Source: Acidobacteriota bacterium | GTDB lineage: Bacteria > Acidobacteriota > Terriglobia > Terriglobales > Acidobacteriaceae | Length of the DNA: 46,745 nt | Assembly (NCBI GenBank): GCA_021793405.1 | Contig: JAJYSV010000030.1 | Span: 1-46,745, forward strand | Reading direction: 5' to 3' | In this document: piece after piece, positions 1 to 9,489 of the stretch | Position numbering within the stretch: position 1 is the stretch's first letter | Layout of the letters: every line of letters begins with the position of its first letter | Translations under genes and position numbers: made by a program | Notes under the pieces: model-generated | What the model was told of the DNA's origin: nothing | Databases searched by the model: none | Seen by the model: only the letters and a program-made list of their open reading frames with translations

Positions 1-226
1 GAATGGCAACCAACTGGGAACTGCGACAGAATGCGCACTTGTTCTTCAGTTCCGGCTGGATCCGACCGCATTCGCCACATTCGTTCGCCGTCTGTCCCGT
101 CATATCCCCAAGCAGCATTTTCTGCACCCTGCCGGCGGCAAGAGCTTTCAGAACTGCGTGTAGTCCATGCGCGCCGCGTCCGTTATCATCATCGATCGTG
201 TGCAGCAGGACCGCTCCAATCTCTCG
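1..226 (-). pseudogene. C-terminal fragment of a bacterial eRF1-like (baeRF) protein, runs off the left edge
   Basis: Reading the minus strand from an in-frame TGA at 227-229 to the edge gives a peptide with the segment GAVLLHTIDDDNGRGAHGL, then a helix ending in GRVQKMLL, then a zinc-ribbon-like pair CGEC and CAFC. This order (helical segment, LxALxxGRVxxLL, CxxC-x10-CxxC) is what I know from the C-terminal domain of bacterial archaeo-eukaryotic release factor homologues. Upstream of the TGA the same frame does not look like this family, so I read it as a remnant. It could be the end of an intact gene with a sequencing error at 227. Function would be ribosome- or RNA-related but is unproven. 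Confidence 0.4.
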
Positions 227-466
227 TCAGCATTTCCACCTTCCAACGGGCGCAGTACCTTGGGCGCGGGCAATCACTACGATCCTCGCACAGGTGAGGT
301 TCTTGAAATGCTGGACATGCATCACGGCGTAAAACCCCGAGTCGCCGCCGCCACCGGGGGCAGGAATACTGGTAAGTATCCCCTGGCCGCGGGGCCTCCC
401 ATGCTTAGCTAGAAAAGGCGCTAATTCCCGTGCGAGAGTAAGCTCGATGGGGAGAAAACAATTGTT

Positions 467-2740
467 ATGATCCGCGACGAAGATGCATTTGAGTATCACT
501 CATCCAACCCGCCGGGAAAAATTTCGATCATTGCGACAAAACCCTGCCTGACACAGCGTGATTTAAGTCTGGCCTACACCCCAGGGGTGGCCGCTCCCTG
601 TCTGGCAATCCATCGCGAACCGGATCTCGTTTACAAGTACACGGCGAAGTCGAACCTGGTTGCAGTGATTTCAAACGGGACCGCCGTTCTAGGATTGGGC
701 AACATTGGGCCGGCCGCAGGCAAGCCGGTGATGGAGGGAAAGGCGGTCCTCTTTAAACGTTTCGCGGATATCGATGTCTTCGATCTTGAGTTGGACGCGA
801 ACGATCCTCAGGATGTCATCCGGGCCTGCCAGATGCTGGAGCCCACATTCGGCGGAATCAACCTCGAGGACATCAAGGCGCCTGAGTGCTTCATTATTGA
901 AGAGGAACTGCGCCGGACCATGAAGATTCCGGTCTTCCACGACGATCAGCACGGCACAGCGATTATCTCCGGCGCGGCATTGCTGAACGGACTGGAGGTC
1001 GCCGGAAAAGAGATCCGCCACGCGCGGATTGTTGTCAACGGCGCTGGAGCAAGCGCGATTGCCTGCGCGGAGCACTTCATTCTCCTCGGCGCACTTCCTG
1101 AAAACATTCTGATGTGCGACTCCAAAGGGGTTCTCTATGAAGGACGCCAGGAGGGCCTCAATCCCTACAAGGCGCGGTTCCTGCGAAAGACACAGCTTCG
1201 CACCCTTTCCGACGCCCTGGTCGACGCAGATGCCTTCATCGGGCTATCCGCGGCAGGTTGTGTCACGGCGGAGATGCTGCGTCGAATGGGATCGAATCCC
1301 TTGGTCTTTGCTTTGGCAAACCCCGATCCGGAGATTGACTATACAGATGCAATTGCGGCAAGGCCGGATGTCATTGTTGCCACTGGCCGGTCGGACTATC
1401 CGAATCAGGTGAACAATGTCCTTGGCTTTCCTGGCATCTTCCGTGGAGCGCTCGATGCACGCGCCACCGAAATCAACGACGCGATGATGCTGGCAGCCAC
1501 CCGCACCCTTGCCGACCTAGCAAAGCAGGACGTTCCCGAATCCGTATGCAAAATCTATGGGCTGGACGACCTTGGATTTGGCGCGAACTACATCATCCCT
1601 AAGCCATTCGATCCCAGGGTTGTTGTTCGGATCGCGGCCGCCGTGGTTGCTGCCGCAATGCAATCGGGAGTTGCCCGCGTGGACCTTAACCTGGAGGACT
1701 ACCGCCATAGCTTGGAGAAACGTCTGGGCGGTGATCCCGGCGTAACCAGGGTCCTCATTCAAAAAGCGCGCGCGAAACCCTGTCGTATTGTATTTCCGGA
1801 GGGGGAGAATCCCACCGTTCTGCGTGCTTGCCGCGTCCTGGTCGACGAGGGGATTGCCAGGCCTGTGCTCCTCGGAAACGCAAAAGAGATTCGAGAGCGC
1901 GCAACCGGCCTGCACCTGGATCTTGCGGCATTGGAGATCGTCGATGCTGCAACCCATCCTCGGCTGTCATCTTATGCAGATGAACTTTTTCGATTGCGAC
2001 AGCGCAAGGGAGTTACGCGAACGGAAGCCAGTGGACTGGTTCGAAGCTGCAATATTCTGGGCGCTTTGATGGTGCACCACGGCGACGCGGACGCTCTTGT
2101 GACTGGTTTAACGACCCACTATCCCGACACCATCCGGCCCTTATTGCAAATCATCCCGCTGCAGCCGGACGTGCGACGAGCATCCGGCTTGTACCTGACG
2201 ATCACGCCTCGAGGCAAGCTTTATTTCCTGGCCGACTGCACGGTCAACATCCAACCTTCCTCTGAGGATCTGGCGGAGATCGCCATCTGTGCCGCCAGTA
2301 CCGCCCGCCGCTTCGATGTTGAGCCCCGGGTTGCCTTGCTGTCGTTCTCCAACTTTGGAAGCAGCCGCCACGAGTCCTCCGACAGAGTGCGCCTGGCAGT
2401 TGAGATAATCCACCGGAGGTGTCCGGACCTTCTGGTCGATGGTGAAATGCAGGCGGACACAGCCGTGCTACCCGAACGGATTGAAACCACGTATCCTTTC
2501 AGTCCGTTGCGGGGCGGGGCGAACGTTCTCATCTTCCCCAGCTTGAATGCCGGAAACATCGTCTACAAGCTGCTCGCCTCACTCGGCGGAATGCAAGTGA
2601 TCGGTCCCATCCTGATGGGCCTCGCCCGACCGGTACATGTACTTCAACGGGATTCCTCGGTTTCGGACATCGTCCATCTGGCAGCGCTGGCGGCTGTCGA
2701 GTCGCAGGAGACCTTGCGATCCAGCAAGCTCCCGCAGTGA
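467..2740 (+). CDS. maeB: NADP-dependent malic enzyme with C-terminal phosphotransacetylase-like domain
   Basis: The 757-residue product matches the two-domain MaeB layout. The N-terminal malic enzyme half has the catalytic segment [10 protein letters not shown], the [19 protein letters not shown] segment, the metal-binding stretch NLEDIKAPE followed by HDDQHGTA, and a Rossmann motif VNGAGASA near residue 190. From about residue 430 a phosphate-acetyltransferase-like domain starts with [14 protein letters not shown]; in MaeB this domain is usually regulatory (acetyl-CoA sensing) rather than catalytic. The reaction is malate to pyruvate plus CO2 with NADP reduction, in the cytoplasm. ATG at 467 follows a GGGGAGAA ribosome site. 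It is transcribed convergently to the stress protein gene, with stop codons only one base apart. Confidence 0.93.
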   Translation: MIRDEDAFEYHSSNPPGKISIIATKPCLTQRDLSLAYTPGVAAPCLAIHREPDLVYKYTAKSNLVAVISNGTAVLGLGNIGPAAGKPVMEGKAVLFKRFADIDVFDLELDANDPQDVIRACQMLEPTFGGINLEDIKAPECFIIEEELRRTMKIPVFHDDQHGTAIISGAALLNGLEVAGKEIRHARIVVNGAGASAIACAEHFILLGALPENILMCDSKGVLYEGRQEGLNPYKARFLRKTQLRTLSDALVDADAFIGLSAAGCVTAEMLRRMGSNPLVFALANPDPEIDYTDAIAARPDVIVATGRSDYPNQVNNVLGFPGIFRGALDARATEINDAMMLAATRTLADLAKQDVPESVCKIYGLDDLGFGANYIIPKPFDPRVVVRIAAAVVAAAMQSGVARVDLNLEDYRHSLEKRLGGDPGVTRVLIQKARAKPCRIVFPEGENPTVLRACRVLVDEGIARPVLLGNAKEIRERATGLHLDLAALEIVDAATHPRLSSYADELFRLRQRKGVTRTEASGLVRSCNILGALMVHHGDADALVTGLTTHYPDTIRPLLQIIPLQPDVRRASGLYLTITPRGKLYFLADCTVNIQPSSEDLAEIAICAASTARRFDVEPRVALLSFSNFGSSRHESSDRVRLAVEIIHRRCPDLLVDGEMQADTAVLPERIETTYPFSPLRGGANVLIFPSLNAGNIVYKLLASLGGMQVIGPILMGLARPVHVLQRDSSVSDIVHLAALAAVESQETLRSSKLPQ

Positions 2741-2741
2741 A

Positions 2742-3644
2742 TTACAGCAAAACATTCTCATGGTCTGCGTGGTGTGTCCCCTGCGGATGATGCGGGGCGT
2801 GGAAATTCCGCAGGATCATGGCCGGGCAGCGAGACCTCCATAAAACCTTCGCCATAGTTCCTGATCGAAGGTGCGTTAGTAACCCGTTGCCGCAATGCGC
2901 GCTCATCACCAGCAGGTCCGCCTGCGTGTCCTCCGTCATGCGGACGATTTCATCTGCGGGTTCTCCCTCACGAATCAGACATTGCGGCTTTACCGTTAAC
3001 CAGACATCCCGGCTCATCATCTTTTCCAGGGCGTCGAATTGGCCTTCCAAGAGGCTTGCAATGCCTTTTTCTTTCACCGTGAAAATCGTTAGGCGCGCTT
3101 GGTGGCCGGTGGCGATATCGCCGGCCACGCGGGCGGCCTCGGTCACTCCTTCCGCGGTATCACACGCCAGCATCAGATGTTTCCAGGGGATCGTTTTTTC
3201 CGCTATTGCCGCGGCATGTGTGCCCACGACGATGACTGGATAGTCTGATTTGCGGATGACTGTTTCGGCGACCGAACCCAAGAGAAGGCGCTCAATCCCG
3301 CTGCGTTCCTCGGTCCCAACTACAATGCAGGCAGCCTTCAACTTATTCGCCAGCTTGATCAGTTCGTGGGCCGGCGTACCCAGTACGAGAGTACCTTCGA
3401 CTTTCAGGCCACTCCCTTGCAGCTTTTGTTCTGCCGCATGTACTTGTTGCTGGAGTTCGGTTTTCTGGATTTCCAGCAGGTCCGGAGAGCTGTCCGGAAT
3501 CAGCGGCATGACATTGACCAAATATAAGGGCCTTGCTTCCTGCACCGCCAACCTTGTCGCGTACTCCAGGATGGATTTGGATAACAGGGAAAGATCTGTT
3601 CCAACTATGATTGGGCCATGGGTGAGTGCTGAGTCGATAGACAT
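2742..3644 (-). CDS. tandem universal stress protein (two UspA domains)
   Basis: The 300-residue product carries two UspA domains in tandem. Domain 1 begins PIIVGTDLSLLSKSILEYA and ends with the nucleotide-binding pattern GTEERSGIERLLLGSVAE (G-x2-G-x9-G-S type). Domain 2 starts about residue 155 and ends with the similar segment SAHCGNGLLTHLRSGTMAK, so both could bind ATP. Start chosen at 3644 because ATGTCTATCGACTC is preceded by GGAGAGGAG; the frame is open further upstream but without a start signal. A GTGA-N6-TCAC palindrome lies 70 bases upstream (3713-3728), shared with the aprB, dsrA and gltA upstream regions, which suggests common control with sulfur respiration. Confidence 0.9.
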   Translation of the reverse strand: MSIDSALTHGPIIVGTDLSLLSKSILEYATRLAVQEARPLYLVNVMPLIPDSSPDLLEIQKTELQQQVHAAEQKLQGSGLKVEGTLVLGTPAHELIKLANKLKAACIVVGTEERSGIERLLLGSVAETVIRKSDYPVIVVGTHAAAIAEKTIPWKHLMLACDTAEGVTEAARVAGDIATGHQARLTIFTVKEKGIASLLEGQFDALEKMMSRDVWLTVKPQCLIREGEPADEIVRMTEDTQADLLVMSAHCGNGLLTHLRSGTMAKVLWRSRCPAMILRNFHAPHHPQGTHHADHENVLL

Positions 3645-3712
3645 ACAACTCCTCTCCTGCGCGATGATAGGAGTGGCTGGAGTAGAAACTTGTGACGCAA
3701 CATACGCGTGGA

Positions 3713-3728
3713 CGTGATAGCAATCACA
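3713..3728. promoter_or_regulatory. GTGA-N6-TCAC palindrome upstream of the universal stress protein gene
   Basis: CGTGATAGCAATCACA reads GTGAT-N4-ATCAC, a two-fold symmetric site of CRP/FNR-family type. Its centre is about 76 bases upstream of the ATG at 3644. It is one of four such sites in the window, all in non-coding DNA upstream of genes. Confidence 0.55.
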
Positions 3729-3879
3729 GTTTTTGGTCTTCGCGGGCCATGCCAATGGACCAATTAGAAATCTCCCAAACATCTTGTAGCAAGGTGATGG
3801 CAGCTATCCTACAATTTCTCTCACTCCGACCCTGAGCAAGAGAGTATCTACCTCAGCCCTCGCGGTTGCTCGGTGAAGA

Positions 3880-5196
3880 TCACCTATCCATTTTGGCCAC
3901 ATCGGCAGCCTGGCGTTCTTCCATCGGAAGAAATCGGCGTGCACGCTGCCCGGTGTAGATCTGCCGCGGACGAGAAATTTTCTGTTCCGGATCGACAATC
4001 ATCTCCTGCCACTGGGCCAGCCAGCCCACCGTGCGCGGGATGGCAAACAGCGCGGTGAACATTTCCGGCTTGAAGCCCATGGCCTGGTAAATGATTCCGG
4101 AATAAAAATCGACATTGGGATACAACTTGCGGCTGACGAAGTAATCGTCTTCCAGGGCAATCCGTTCCAACTCCAGGCCAATATCCAGCTTGGGATTGCG
4201 TCCCGTCACTTCGAACACCTGCTCGGCGGCCCACTTGATGATCTTGGCGCGTGGATCGTAGTTCTTGTATACGCGGTGTCCAAAGCCCATCAGTTTGACG
4301 TGCCCTTCCCTGACTTTTTTAAGATACGCAGGCACGTTTTCTTTGGAGCCGATTTCGTCGAGCATCTTGAGAACTTGCTCGTTGGCTCCGCCATGCAGGC
4401 TGCCTGACAGCGCGGCGGCGGCAGCGGCGGTGGCCAGATACGGATCGGCATACGAGCTGCCCACCGAACGCATGGCGCTGGTGCTGCAGTTCTGTTCGTG
4501 GTCGGCGTGGAGGATGAACAGGATGTCCAGCGCGCGCGCCAGCACCGGGTTAGCCACATACTTGGGCTCGACCATCTTCCACAGCATGTTCATGAAGTTT
4601 TCGGTGTAGCTTAGATCGTTATCGGGATAGACATACGGAAAACCAACATTGTGCCGGTACGACATGGCGGCAATCGATGGCATCTTTCCAATCAGCCGCT
4701 TGATTTGCAGCAGGCGATTGGCTGGATCGTGAACCTCTTTCGCTCCCGGATAGACCGCGGACAGCGCCGCCACCGTACTTACCAGCATGGCCATGGGATG
4801 GGCATCGTAACGGAAGCCCTCCATAAACTTCTTAGTGGCTTCCTGCAGCATGCTGTGGTGCGTGATCTCGTTCGTCCAGCTTTTCAGTTCCGGTTCGTCG
4901 GGAAGCTCTCCGAACAGCAGTAGGTATGCGACTTCAAGAAAAGTGCAGTGCTCAGCCAACACCTCGATGGGGTAGCCGCGATACTCCAGGATGCCGCGCT
5001 CGCCATCGATGAAGGTGATGCTGCTGCGGCAGGCAGCCGTGTTCATGAATGCGGGATCGTACGTCATGAGCCCGAAATCTTCCGGACCGGTTTTCATTTG
5101 CCGCAGGTCCATCGCGCGTATGGTGCCGTTCTCGATGGGGAGAGTGTAAGTTCGGTTGGTGCGATTGTCGGTGATTGTGAGAGTATCCTGTGCCAT
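3880..5196 (-). CDS. gltA: citrate synthase
   Basis: The 438-residue product is a full-length type GltA citrate synthase, condensing oxaloacetate and acetyl-CoA at the entry of the TCA cycle. The three catalytic residues are visible: His268 in SGSLHGGANE, His307 in MGFGHRVYKNYDPRA and Asp363 in PNVDFYSG, matching the spacing known from the family. The N-terminal beta-rich part (residues 5-50) typical of this class is present. I start at the ATG at 5196 because AAAGGAGA sits about nine bases upstream; a TTG two codons earlier is in frame. A GTGA-N6-TCAC palindrome lies at 5352-5367, about 157 bases upstream. The stress protein gene follows downstream on the same strand after 235 bases. Confidence 0.95.
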   Translation of the reverse strand: MAQDTLTITDNRTNRTYTLPIENGTIRAMDLRQMKTGPEDFGLMTYDPAFMNTAACRSSITFIDGERGILEYRGYPIEVLAEHCTFLEVAYLLLFGELPDEPELKSWTNEITHHSMLQEATKKFMEGFRYDAHPMAMLVSTVAALSAVYPGAKEVHDPANRLLQIKRLIGKMPSIAAMSYRHNVGFPYVYPDNDLSYTENFMNMLWKMVEPKYVANPVLARALDILFILHADHEQNCSTSAMRSVGSSYADPYLATAAAAAALSGSLHGGANEQVLKMLDEIGSKENVPAYLKKVREGHVKLMGFGHRVYKNYDPRAKIIKWAAEQVFEVTGRNPKLDIGLELERIALEDDYFVSRKLYPNVDFYSGIIYQAMGFKPEMFTALFAIPRTVGWLAQWQEMIVDPEQKISRPRQIYTGQRARRFLPMEERQAADVAKMDR

Positions 5197-5351
5197 TAAC
5201 AAGTCTCCTTTCGCGTTCGAAAGCCTTTGCCGCCCCGAGATTTTCTCGCGGGCACGCCGGTAACAGATCCGTATCCTCTCCAGTCAGTCCGAGTTTCACC
5301 GGGGAGGCACAATCGTACCCACTCTGATTACGATTACCAGAGAGATTTGTC

Positions 5352-5367
5352 AGTGATGCCAATCACC
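5352..5367. promoter_or_regulatory. GTGA-N6-TCAC palindrome upstream of gltA
   Basis: AGTGATGCCAATCACC fits GTGAT-N4-ATCAC and matches the sites at 3713, 10790 and 19329. It lies between the start of gltA and the 3' end of the decayed siroheme-synthase gene. A CRP/FNR-like regulator is the natural candidate; none is encoded in this window. Confidence 0.5.
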
Positions 5368-5410
5368 CGTAATTCTGCGAAAGGGCCAAGTCATCCTGCG
5401 GAAGCTGCGC

Positions 5411-5833
5411 CTAGATTTTACATTTGAGCTGCTGGGCGAAGGCCGGACTTTCGCCCGCGGTGGAGATAGCGATCTGCAGACTGTCGCGCGATATGACCGA
5501 TCCAAAATAGAAATCGCAGTTGGAAAGATCATCGACAGAATTGCAGAGAATATTTCGACGCAAGGCCTCCTGGTAGACAGCATGATTCACCTACGGGGAA
5601 TTGGTTGCGGCAATGACCAGGAAACAATTTGCTGAGTCGCCGGGCTGGAAGGCGCGTTGGCGCCAGGAACGGCTTGCTTGCTGCGCCAACTCACGAATGG
5701 CCGGAACAGCATCCGGCGCTACAACGATGACATCCACCCCCGCGCTCTGCAGGCGTTCAATTTTGCCCAGCGCGACTGCCCCTGCGCCGACGACCAGGCA
5801 CCGCCGCCCGTCGAGTCTTAGAAAGATCGGAAG
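5411..5833 (-). pseudogene. decayed precorrin-2 dehydrogenase / siroheme synthase N-domain (CysG-N, Met8-like)
   Basis: The minus strand encodes LRLDGRRCLVVGAGAVALGK, then DVIVVAPDAVPAIRELA, FLVIAATNSP, an in-frame amber TAG at 5591-5593, and in the same frame VNHAVYQEALRRNILCNSVD, DLSNCDFYFGSVISRD and STAGESPAFAQQLKCKI-stop. This order (GxGxxA NAD fold, AATxx, VNxxVYxEA, CNxVDD, CDFYF, STxGxSPAxA) is the precorrin-2 dehydrogenase/ferrochelatase N-domain. Three defects are seen: no start codon (TGA at 5834-5836 directly precedes the frame), the internal TAG, and loss of the helical C-terminal part. This enzyme would convert precorrin-2 to sirohydrochlorin for DsrAB siroheme. An intact copy may lie elsewhere in the genome. 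Confidence 0.75.
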
Positions 5834-6060
5834 TCAGCTCATAAAGTTCTCTCAAAACTATTTTCCTCCCTCGCGAGCTAAGGCTGGGTAACTCCCGGTT
5901 ACGATCGGGATTTCTCGTTTTCAGGCAGAGAGCAGGAAAATGCATAAAATCCCGACTCCAGAGCCAGAAAATAACGGTCTCTTTAGAACTCCAGATTGCA
6001 TTTGTATGATGACTGTGGAAATTGAGAGGACCGACTGTTGCGGACTCCAGAGCTGGAGGA

Positions 6061-6939
6061 ATGATGGATCCTACCACCGTATTAATGATCTCTCGAGGCA
6101 CCCTCACCGGCGGAGCCGACGTTGCCGCTTGTTTAAAAACAATCGCCAATATGCGGTGCATCATGCGCGAGGATTTGCTCCAGGTTGTCAATCGTTTCGG
6201 CGATCTTGCCAGCCGCATGACCGACCGAGTCGAGAAGGCAACGGAGGACTACGAACTGTTGAGCGAACTGCGGCACCCCTACGAGGTGCTGATGAAGCAA
6301 GCGCTTCTGAATTACGTGCGTGAAGGGCATCTCGCCTATCTGGGATATTCCGGGCACCTGCTTTTGGGAAGGGTGCGACACATTGTGCGCATCCGTCTCA
6401 TCGCTCCGGAGGAAATGCGAATCGCGCGCGGGCAGCAGGTTCTTGGCGAGTCCATGGAGGAAGCCCGCACTTATGTGCGCAGGGTGGACCAGGAAAGAAA
6501 CCAGTGGGCGCGTTGGATGTACGGCGAAGACCTTCGCGACCCGGCTCTGTATGACATCTGTCTGAATCTCGACCGGCTTCCCGCGGACAGCGTTTGCAAT
6601 CTGCTTTACGTCATCATGCAGGAGCCAGCGTTTCAGCCCACCGCGGAGTCGATTGAGCAAGTCGAAAACGACTATATCGCCACCCAGGTTCTAGCCAAGC
6701 TGGTGCTGGATTCACGCACATCGCGGTATGAATTCGGCGCCACTCTGCAAAAAGGAATACTGCAGCTGGTGGGACCTTACCTTGACGGCGAAATCCTGGA
6801 TACTATCCGCGCCATCGCGACCTCGGTCGAGGGCATCAACAATCTGCATTACGAACCGGGCTACGCGCCTGCCTTTTCCATGTCCACCGATGTTACTTGG
6901 GTTGACACAAAAGGAGCACCCCATGCCGCACGATCTTGA
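6061..6939 (+). CDS. cytidylate kinase-like family protein
   Basis: The 292-residue product resembles the cytidylate-kinase-like family (PF13189 type). Near the N-terminus it has VLMISRGTLTGGADVAACL, in the place of the P-loop region of these proteins but without a canonical GxxGxGK[ST]. Later come GYSGHLLLGRVRHIVRIRLI, MEEARTYVRRVDQERNQWAR and LYDICLNLDRL, which match the LID and base-binding parts of the family. Actual kinase activity is uncertain. ATG at 6061 directly follows GGAGGA, so the next ATG at 6064 may be the better start; an upstream TTG at 6022 lacks a signal. Its 3' end overlaps the next gene by 17 bases, so the two are probably translated together. Confidence 0.7.
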   Translation: MMDPTTVLMISRGTLTGGADVAACLKTIANMRCIMREDLLQVVNRFGDLASRMTDRVEKATEDYELLSELRHPYEVLMKQALLNYVREGHLAYLGYSGHLLLGRVRHIVRIRLIAPEEMRIARGQQVLGESMEEARTYVRRVDQERNQWARWMYGEDLRDPALYDICLNLDRLPADSVCNLLYVIMQEPAFQPTAESIEQVENDYIATQVLAKLVLDSRTSRYEFGATLQKGILQLVGPYLDGEILDTIRAIATSVEGINNLHYEPGYAPAFSMSTDVTWVDTKGAPHAARS

Positions 6940-7696
6940 AGAGACCCAGCAGAACGGCCGACCCGCGGTGATTCAACTGCTAACGGAAATCTCGCATCTG
7001 GAACAGCAACAAGCTGCGGAACTGCAGAAACAAGGGGAACTGGCGCGCCAGAGAACCGACACTACTTCCAATCTTGTGGCCTATTCGTCCCAGACAGCGG
7101 AAAATGCGGAGAAGCAAACAGGGTTCGCGCAAGAACGGACGGCACTCACCCGCGAGCAGACCCGGCTCTCTACCCGGACGACCGAGTTAGCCAGCGTGCG
7201 CACGGAGCTGGCGCAGGAGCGGACGCGATTTGCGGAAGATCGGACACGGCTGGCGGTTCATCGGACAGAGATGGCGCGCCGTCGCACGGCGCATGCCGAG
7301 TGGCGAACCAGGCTTGCGGAACGGCGCACTGGATTGGCCCGCGAGAGAACCGTGCATACAATCACGCGAACGCGCTTTGCGATGCAGCGCACCACTCTGG
7401 CCAAGGGCCGCACCTGTCTGGCGATGATTCGCACCGGACTTGCGCTCCTGACAGCGGCCCTGGTATTCATGCGCTACTTTGGCTTTTCCCTGTGGACGAT
7501 ATTCGATGTGGCGCTGCTCTCTTGCAGCCTGGGGTTCCTTTACTTCGGAGCCATGGGATATCACCGTACCCGGAACCTGGAGAAAGAAATGGCCGTGCTG
7601 CTGACAGAGGCCATTCCTTCCATCATGGCGAAAAATGCATATGAAAGCGCACAGGCTCTCGACAGCCGCTTCAGTGAAACGCAAGCGATCAAGTAG
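6923..7696 (+). CDS. membrane protein with long RT-heptad repeat and DUF202-like C-terminus
   Basis: The 257-residue product has three parts. Residues about 1-65 are Gln/Glu-rich and helical. Residues about 70-175 form roughly 15 consecutive seven-residue units of the form x-R-T-x-L-A-x, for example ERTRFAEDRTRLAVHRT, with the Arg-Thr pair recurring every heptad. The last units run directly into IRTGLALLTAALVFMRYFG and a second hydrophobic segment, DVALLSCSLGFLYFGAMG, as in DUF202 small membrane proteins, whose own signature contains one or two such RTxLA units. The repeat looks like an expansion of that signature into a long amphipathic helix. ATG at 6923 follows AAGGAGCACCCC. Function unknown. 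Confidence 0.75.
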   Translation: MPHDLEETQQNGRPAVIQLLTEISHLEQQQAAELQKQGELARQRTDTTSNLVAYSSQTAENAEKQTGFAQERTALTREQTRLSTRTTELASVRTELAQERTRFAEDRTRLAVHRTEMARRRTAHAEWRTRLAERRTGLARERTVHTITRTRFAMQRTTLAKGRTCLAMIRTGLALLTAALVFMRYFGFSLWTIFDVALLSCSLGFLYFGAMGYHRTRNLEKEMAVLLTEAIPSIMAKNAYESAQALDSRFSETQAIK

Positions 7697-8014
7697 AGCG
7701 AACTTTTGTTGCTAAAGCAGTTTCAGCGAGACTATAGACTGTCGACACAGCGAGTCGTGGTCTCCCACCCTTTGCGCAAGAGGCGCACAAAGGATGGCGC
7801 GCCCAGGGTTTTGTTGACACTTGATTTGAAGATGCTCTAAAAGCGAATTTTCGATTGCCATGCCCCTCCCGATACAAAGATAAGCGTCTTTCTTGCGGAG
7901 AGGCCACGCCATCCGGAGCGCATCTATCTAAGAAGAAAACGCTGCAAAGGAAATGCGGATTCGCCTGAGCGAACCCGCATTTCCATGACCCCGATTGCAC
8001 GCAGTGGAAATGAG
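7697..8014. other. intergenic stretch between the RT-repeat gene and sat
   Basis: No convincing gene is seen; the open frames here have no family resemblance or ribosome site. The part next to sat holds the terminator described separately. Confidence 0.5.
7949..7984 (-). terminator. hairpin terminator downstream of sat
   Basis: GGAAATGCGGATTCGC, loop CTGA, then GCGAACCCGCATTTCC: a 16-base-pair stem with one mismatch, about 30 bases after the sat stop. On the minus strand it is followed by a T-rich stretch (TTTGCAGCGTTTTCTTCT). Confidence 0.75.
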
Positions 8015-9280
8015 CTATCGCGCGCTAGCGCCGGTAGCCGCACCGTGCAGTTCCACGGCCACCTTCTCCTCTAGTGAATCGTAGTACTGTTTCAGAATCG
8101 CAATCACCTCCGGCCTTGAGAACTCCGCAGGCACTGGCTTGCCTTCGCTCATCAACTTGCGCAGCAAGGTCCCGGAAAGCAGCAGACGCGCGCCCCCCTG
8201 GTATTTGCCATTCTCATCAATGACCGCTTTGCTCTCATGTGGGCAGGTCTTCATGGAAGCCATGCATCCGCATTCGTAGCAGTAGAACGTCCAGTCCATG
8301 CACAGCGGCCGCAGCAGCAGCGCGTTGGGTGGAATTTCGTTGAAGATCTTCTGCGCGTCGAAGGGACCGTAGTAGTCTCCCACGCCGGCATGGTCTCTTC
8401 CGACAATCAGGTGAGTGCAGCCGTAGTTCTGACGGAAGATTGCGTGCAGCAGCGCCTCGCGCGGCCCGGCATAGCGCATCTCCATCGGGTATCCGCCCTG
8501 GAGGATTCTTTCTTTGCGGAAATACTTGTTGACCAGAGCGTCGATCGCCTTCACCCGTACTTCGGCCGGTATGTCTCCCGGCTTCAATTTGCCGACCAAC
8601 TGGTGGATGTACACACCGTCGCACACCTCGACCGCGATCCATGCCAGATAGGCGTGCGAATTGTGCATGGGATTACGCAATTGCAAGGCTGCTATAGACG
8701 ACCAGCCGCGCTTTTCAAACTCCGCGCGAGCTTCGGCGGGGCGCTGGTAGATGCCCGCAAACATCTCCGGATAGTAGGACTCCGACAGCACTTTGACGGG
8801 ACCGGCCAGATTGACCGCGCCCTGCTCCATCACCTTCTGTACGCCGGGATGTTTCACATCCGTGGTGCGAAATACTTGTTGGCATTCATAGGCCTTGTCG
8901 ACCTTGTGTTTTTCTGTGACCTTCATGGTGCCCATCAGGGAATCTGTTTCTGTGTCCCAGAGCGCGACCTCTTCGCCCACTGCGATCGTTTTGGCATACT
9001 CCTCATCCGTTGAAAGCGTAATCGGAATGGGCCAGAACAGCCCCGATTTCGACGGCATGGAATAGCTTTCGCAACACCCTTGCCAATCGTCGCGACCCAT
9101 GAAGCCATCCAGCGGGGTAAATGCCCCGATTCCCATCATTATGAGATCGCTTGTCTCACGCGAAGTCATGGGGATCTTTTTCAGGCCTTGGGCCTTCAGG
9201 ATCTCCTGTTTCCGCTCTGCTCCATCGAGCAAGAGCACTTTCAGTGACTGGCTACCGTGCGGAAGAATCAGCTTGCTCAT
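8015..9280 (-). CDS. sat: ATP sulfurylase (sulfate adenylyltransferase)
   Basis: The 421-residue product is a homo-oligomeric, dissimilatory-type ATP sulfurylase that makes APS from sulfate and ATP in the cytoplasm. Diagnostic motifs are [10 protein letters not shown] (residues 200-209, the QxRNPxHxxH active-site loop), [13 protein letters not shown] (268-280) and [12 protein letters not shown] (294-305). Cysteines 334, 337, 339 and 346 in [13 protein letters not shown] resemble the metal-binding insertion of many prokaryotic Sat enzymes. ATG at 9280 is preceded by AAGGAGAGATAT. The gene is divergent from the regulator at 9490, sharing a 209-base upstream region, and ends in a strong hairpin. 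It supplies the substrate of AprBA. Confidence 0.96.
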   Translation of the reverse strand: MSKLILPHGSQSLKVLLLDGAERKQEILKAQGLKKIPMTSRETSDLIMMGIGAFTPLDGFMGRDDWQGCCESYSMPSKSGLFWPIPITLSTDEEYAKTIAVGEEVALWDTETDSLMGTMKVTEKHKVDKAYECQQVFRTTDVKHPGVQKVMEQGAVNLAGPVKVLSESYYPEMFAGIYQRPAEARAEFEKRGWSSIAALQLRNPMHNSHAYLAWIAVEVCDGVYIHQLVGKLKPGDIPAEVRVKAIDALVNKYFRKERILQGGYPMEMRYAGPREALLHAIFRQNYGCTHLIVGRDHAGVGDYYGPFDAQKIFNEIPPNALLLRPLCMDWTFYCYECGCMASMKTCPHESKAVIDENGKYQGGARLLLSGTLLRKLMSEGKPVPAEFSRPEVIAILKQYYDSLEEKVAVELHGAATGASAR

Positions 9281-9489
9281 ATATCTCTCCTTGGCGTTCG
9301 GACTACTTCGTTCGCGATACTAGAAGGCTTCGCGTTTCGGAACAACCGCACATTTCAGATAAAGAAAGCCGGTCGAAAACCCATAATTTCCGGATGTTTC
9401 CGGCAGCGATTTCATTTATTTTGACCATGTAGATTGCATTTTTTGCGATAGAGGATCACACTTTAGTTGCTTCCCGGAGGTGTAATGCC

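Noticed and set aside
3891-3905. GTGAAGATCAC in the region after gltA
   Set aside because: The spacer is three rather than six bases and it is not upstream of a gene start.
7689-8000. 103-codon minus-strand frame between the RT-repeat gene and sat
   Set aside because: It contains the sat terminator hairpin within its coding sequence and shows no protein-like pattern.
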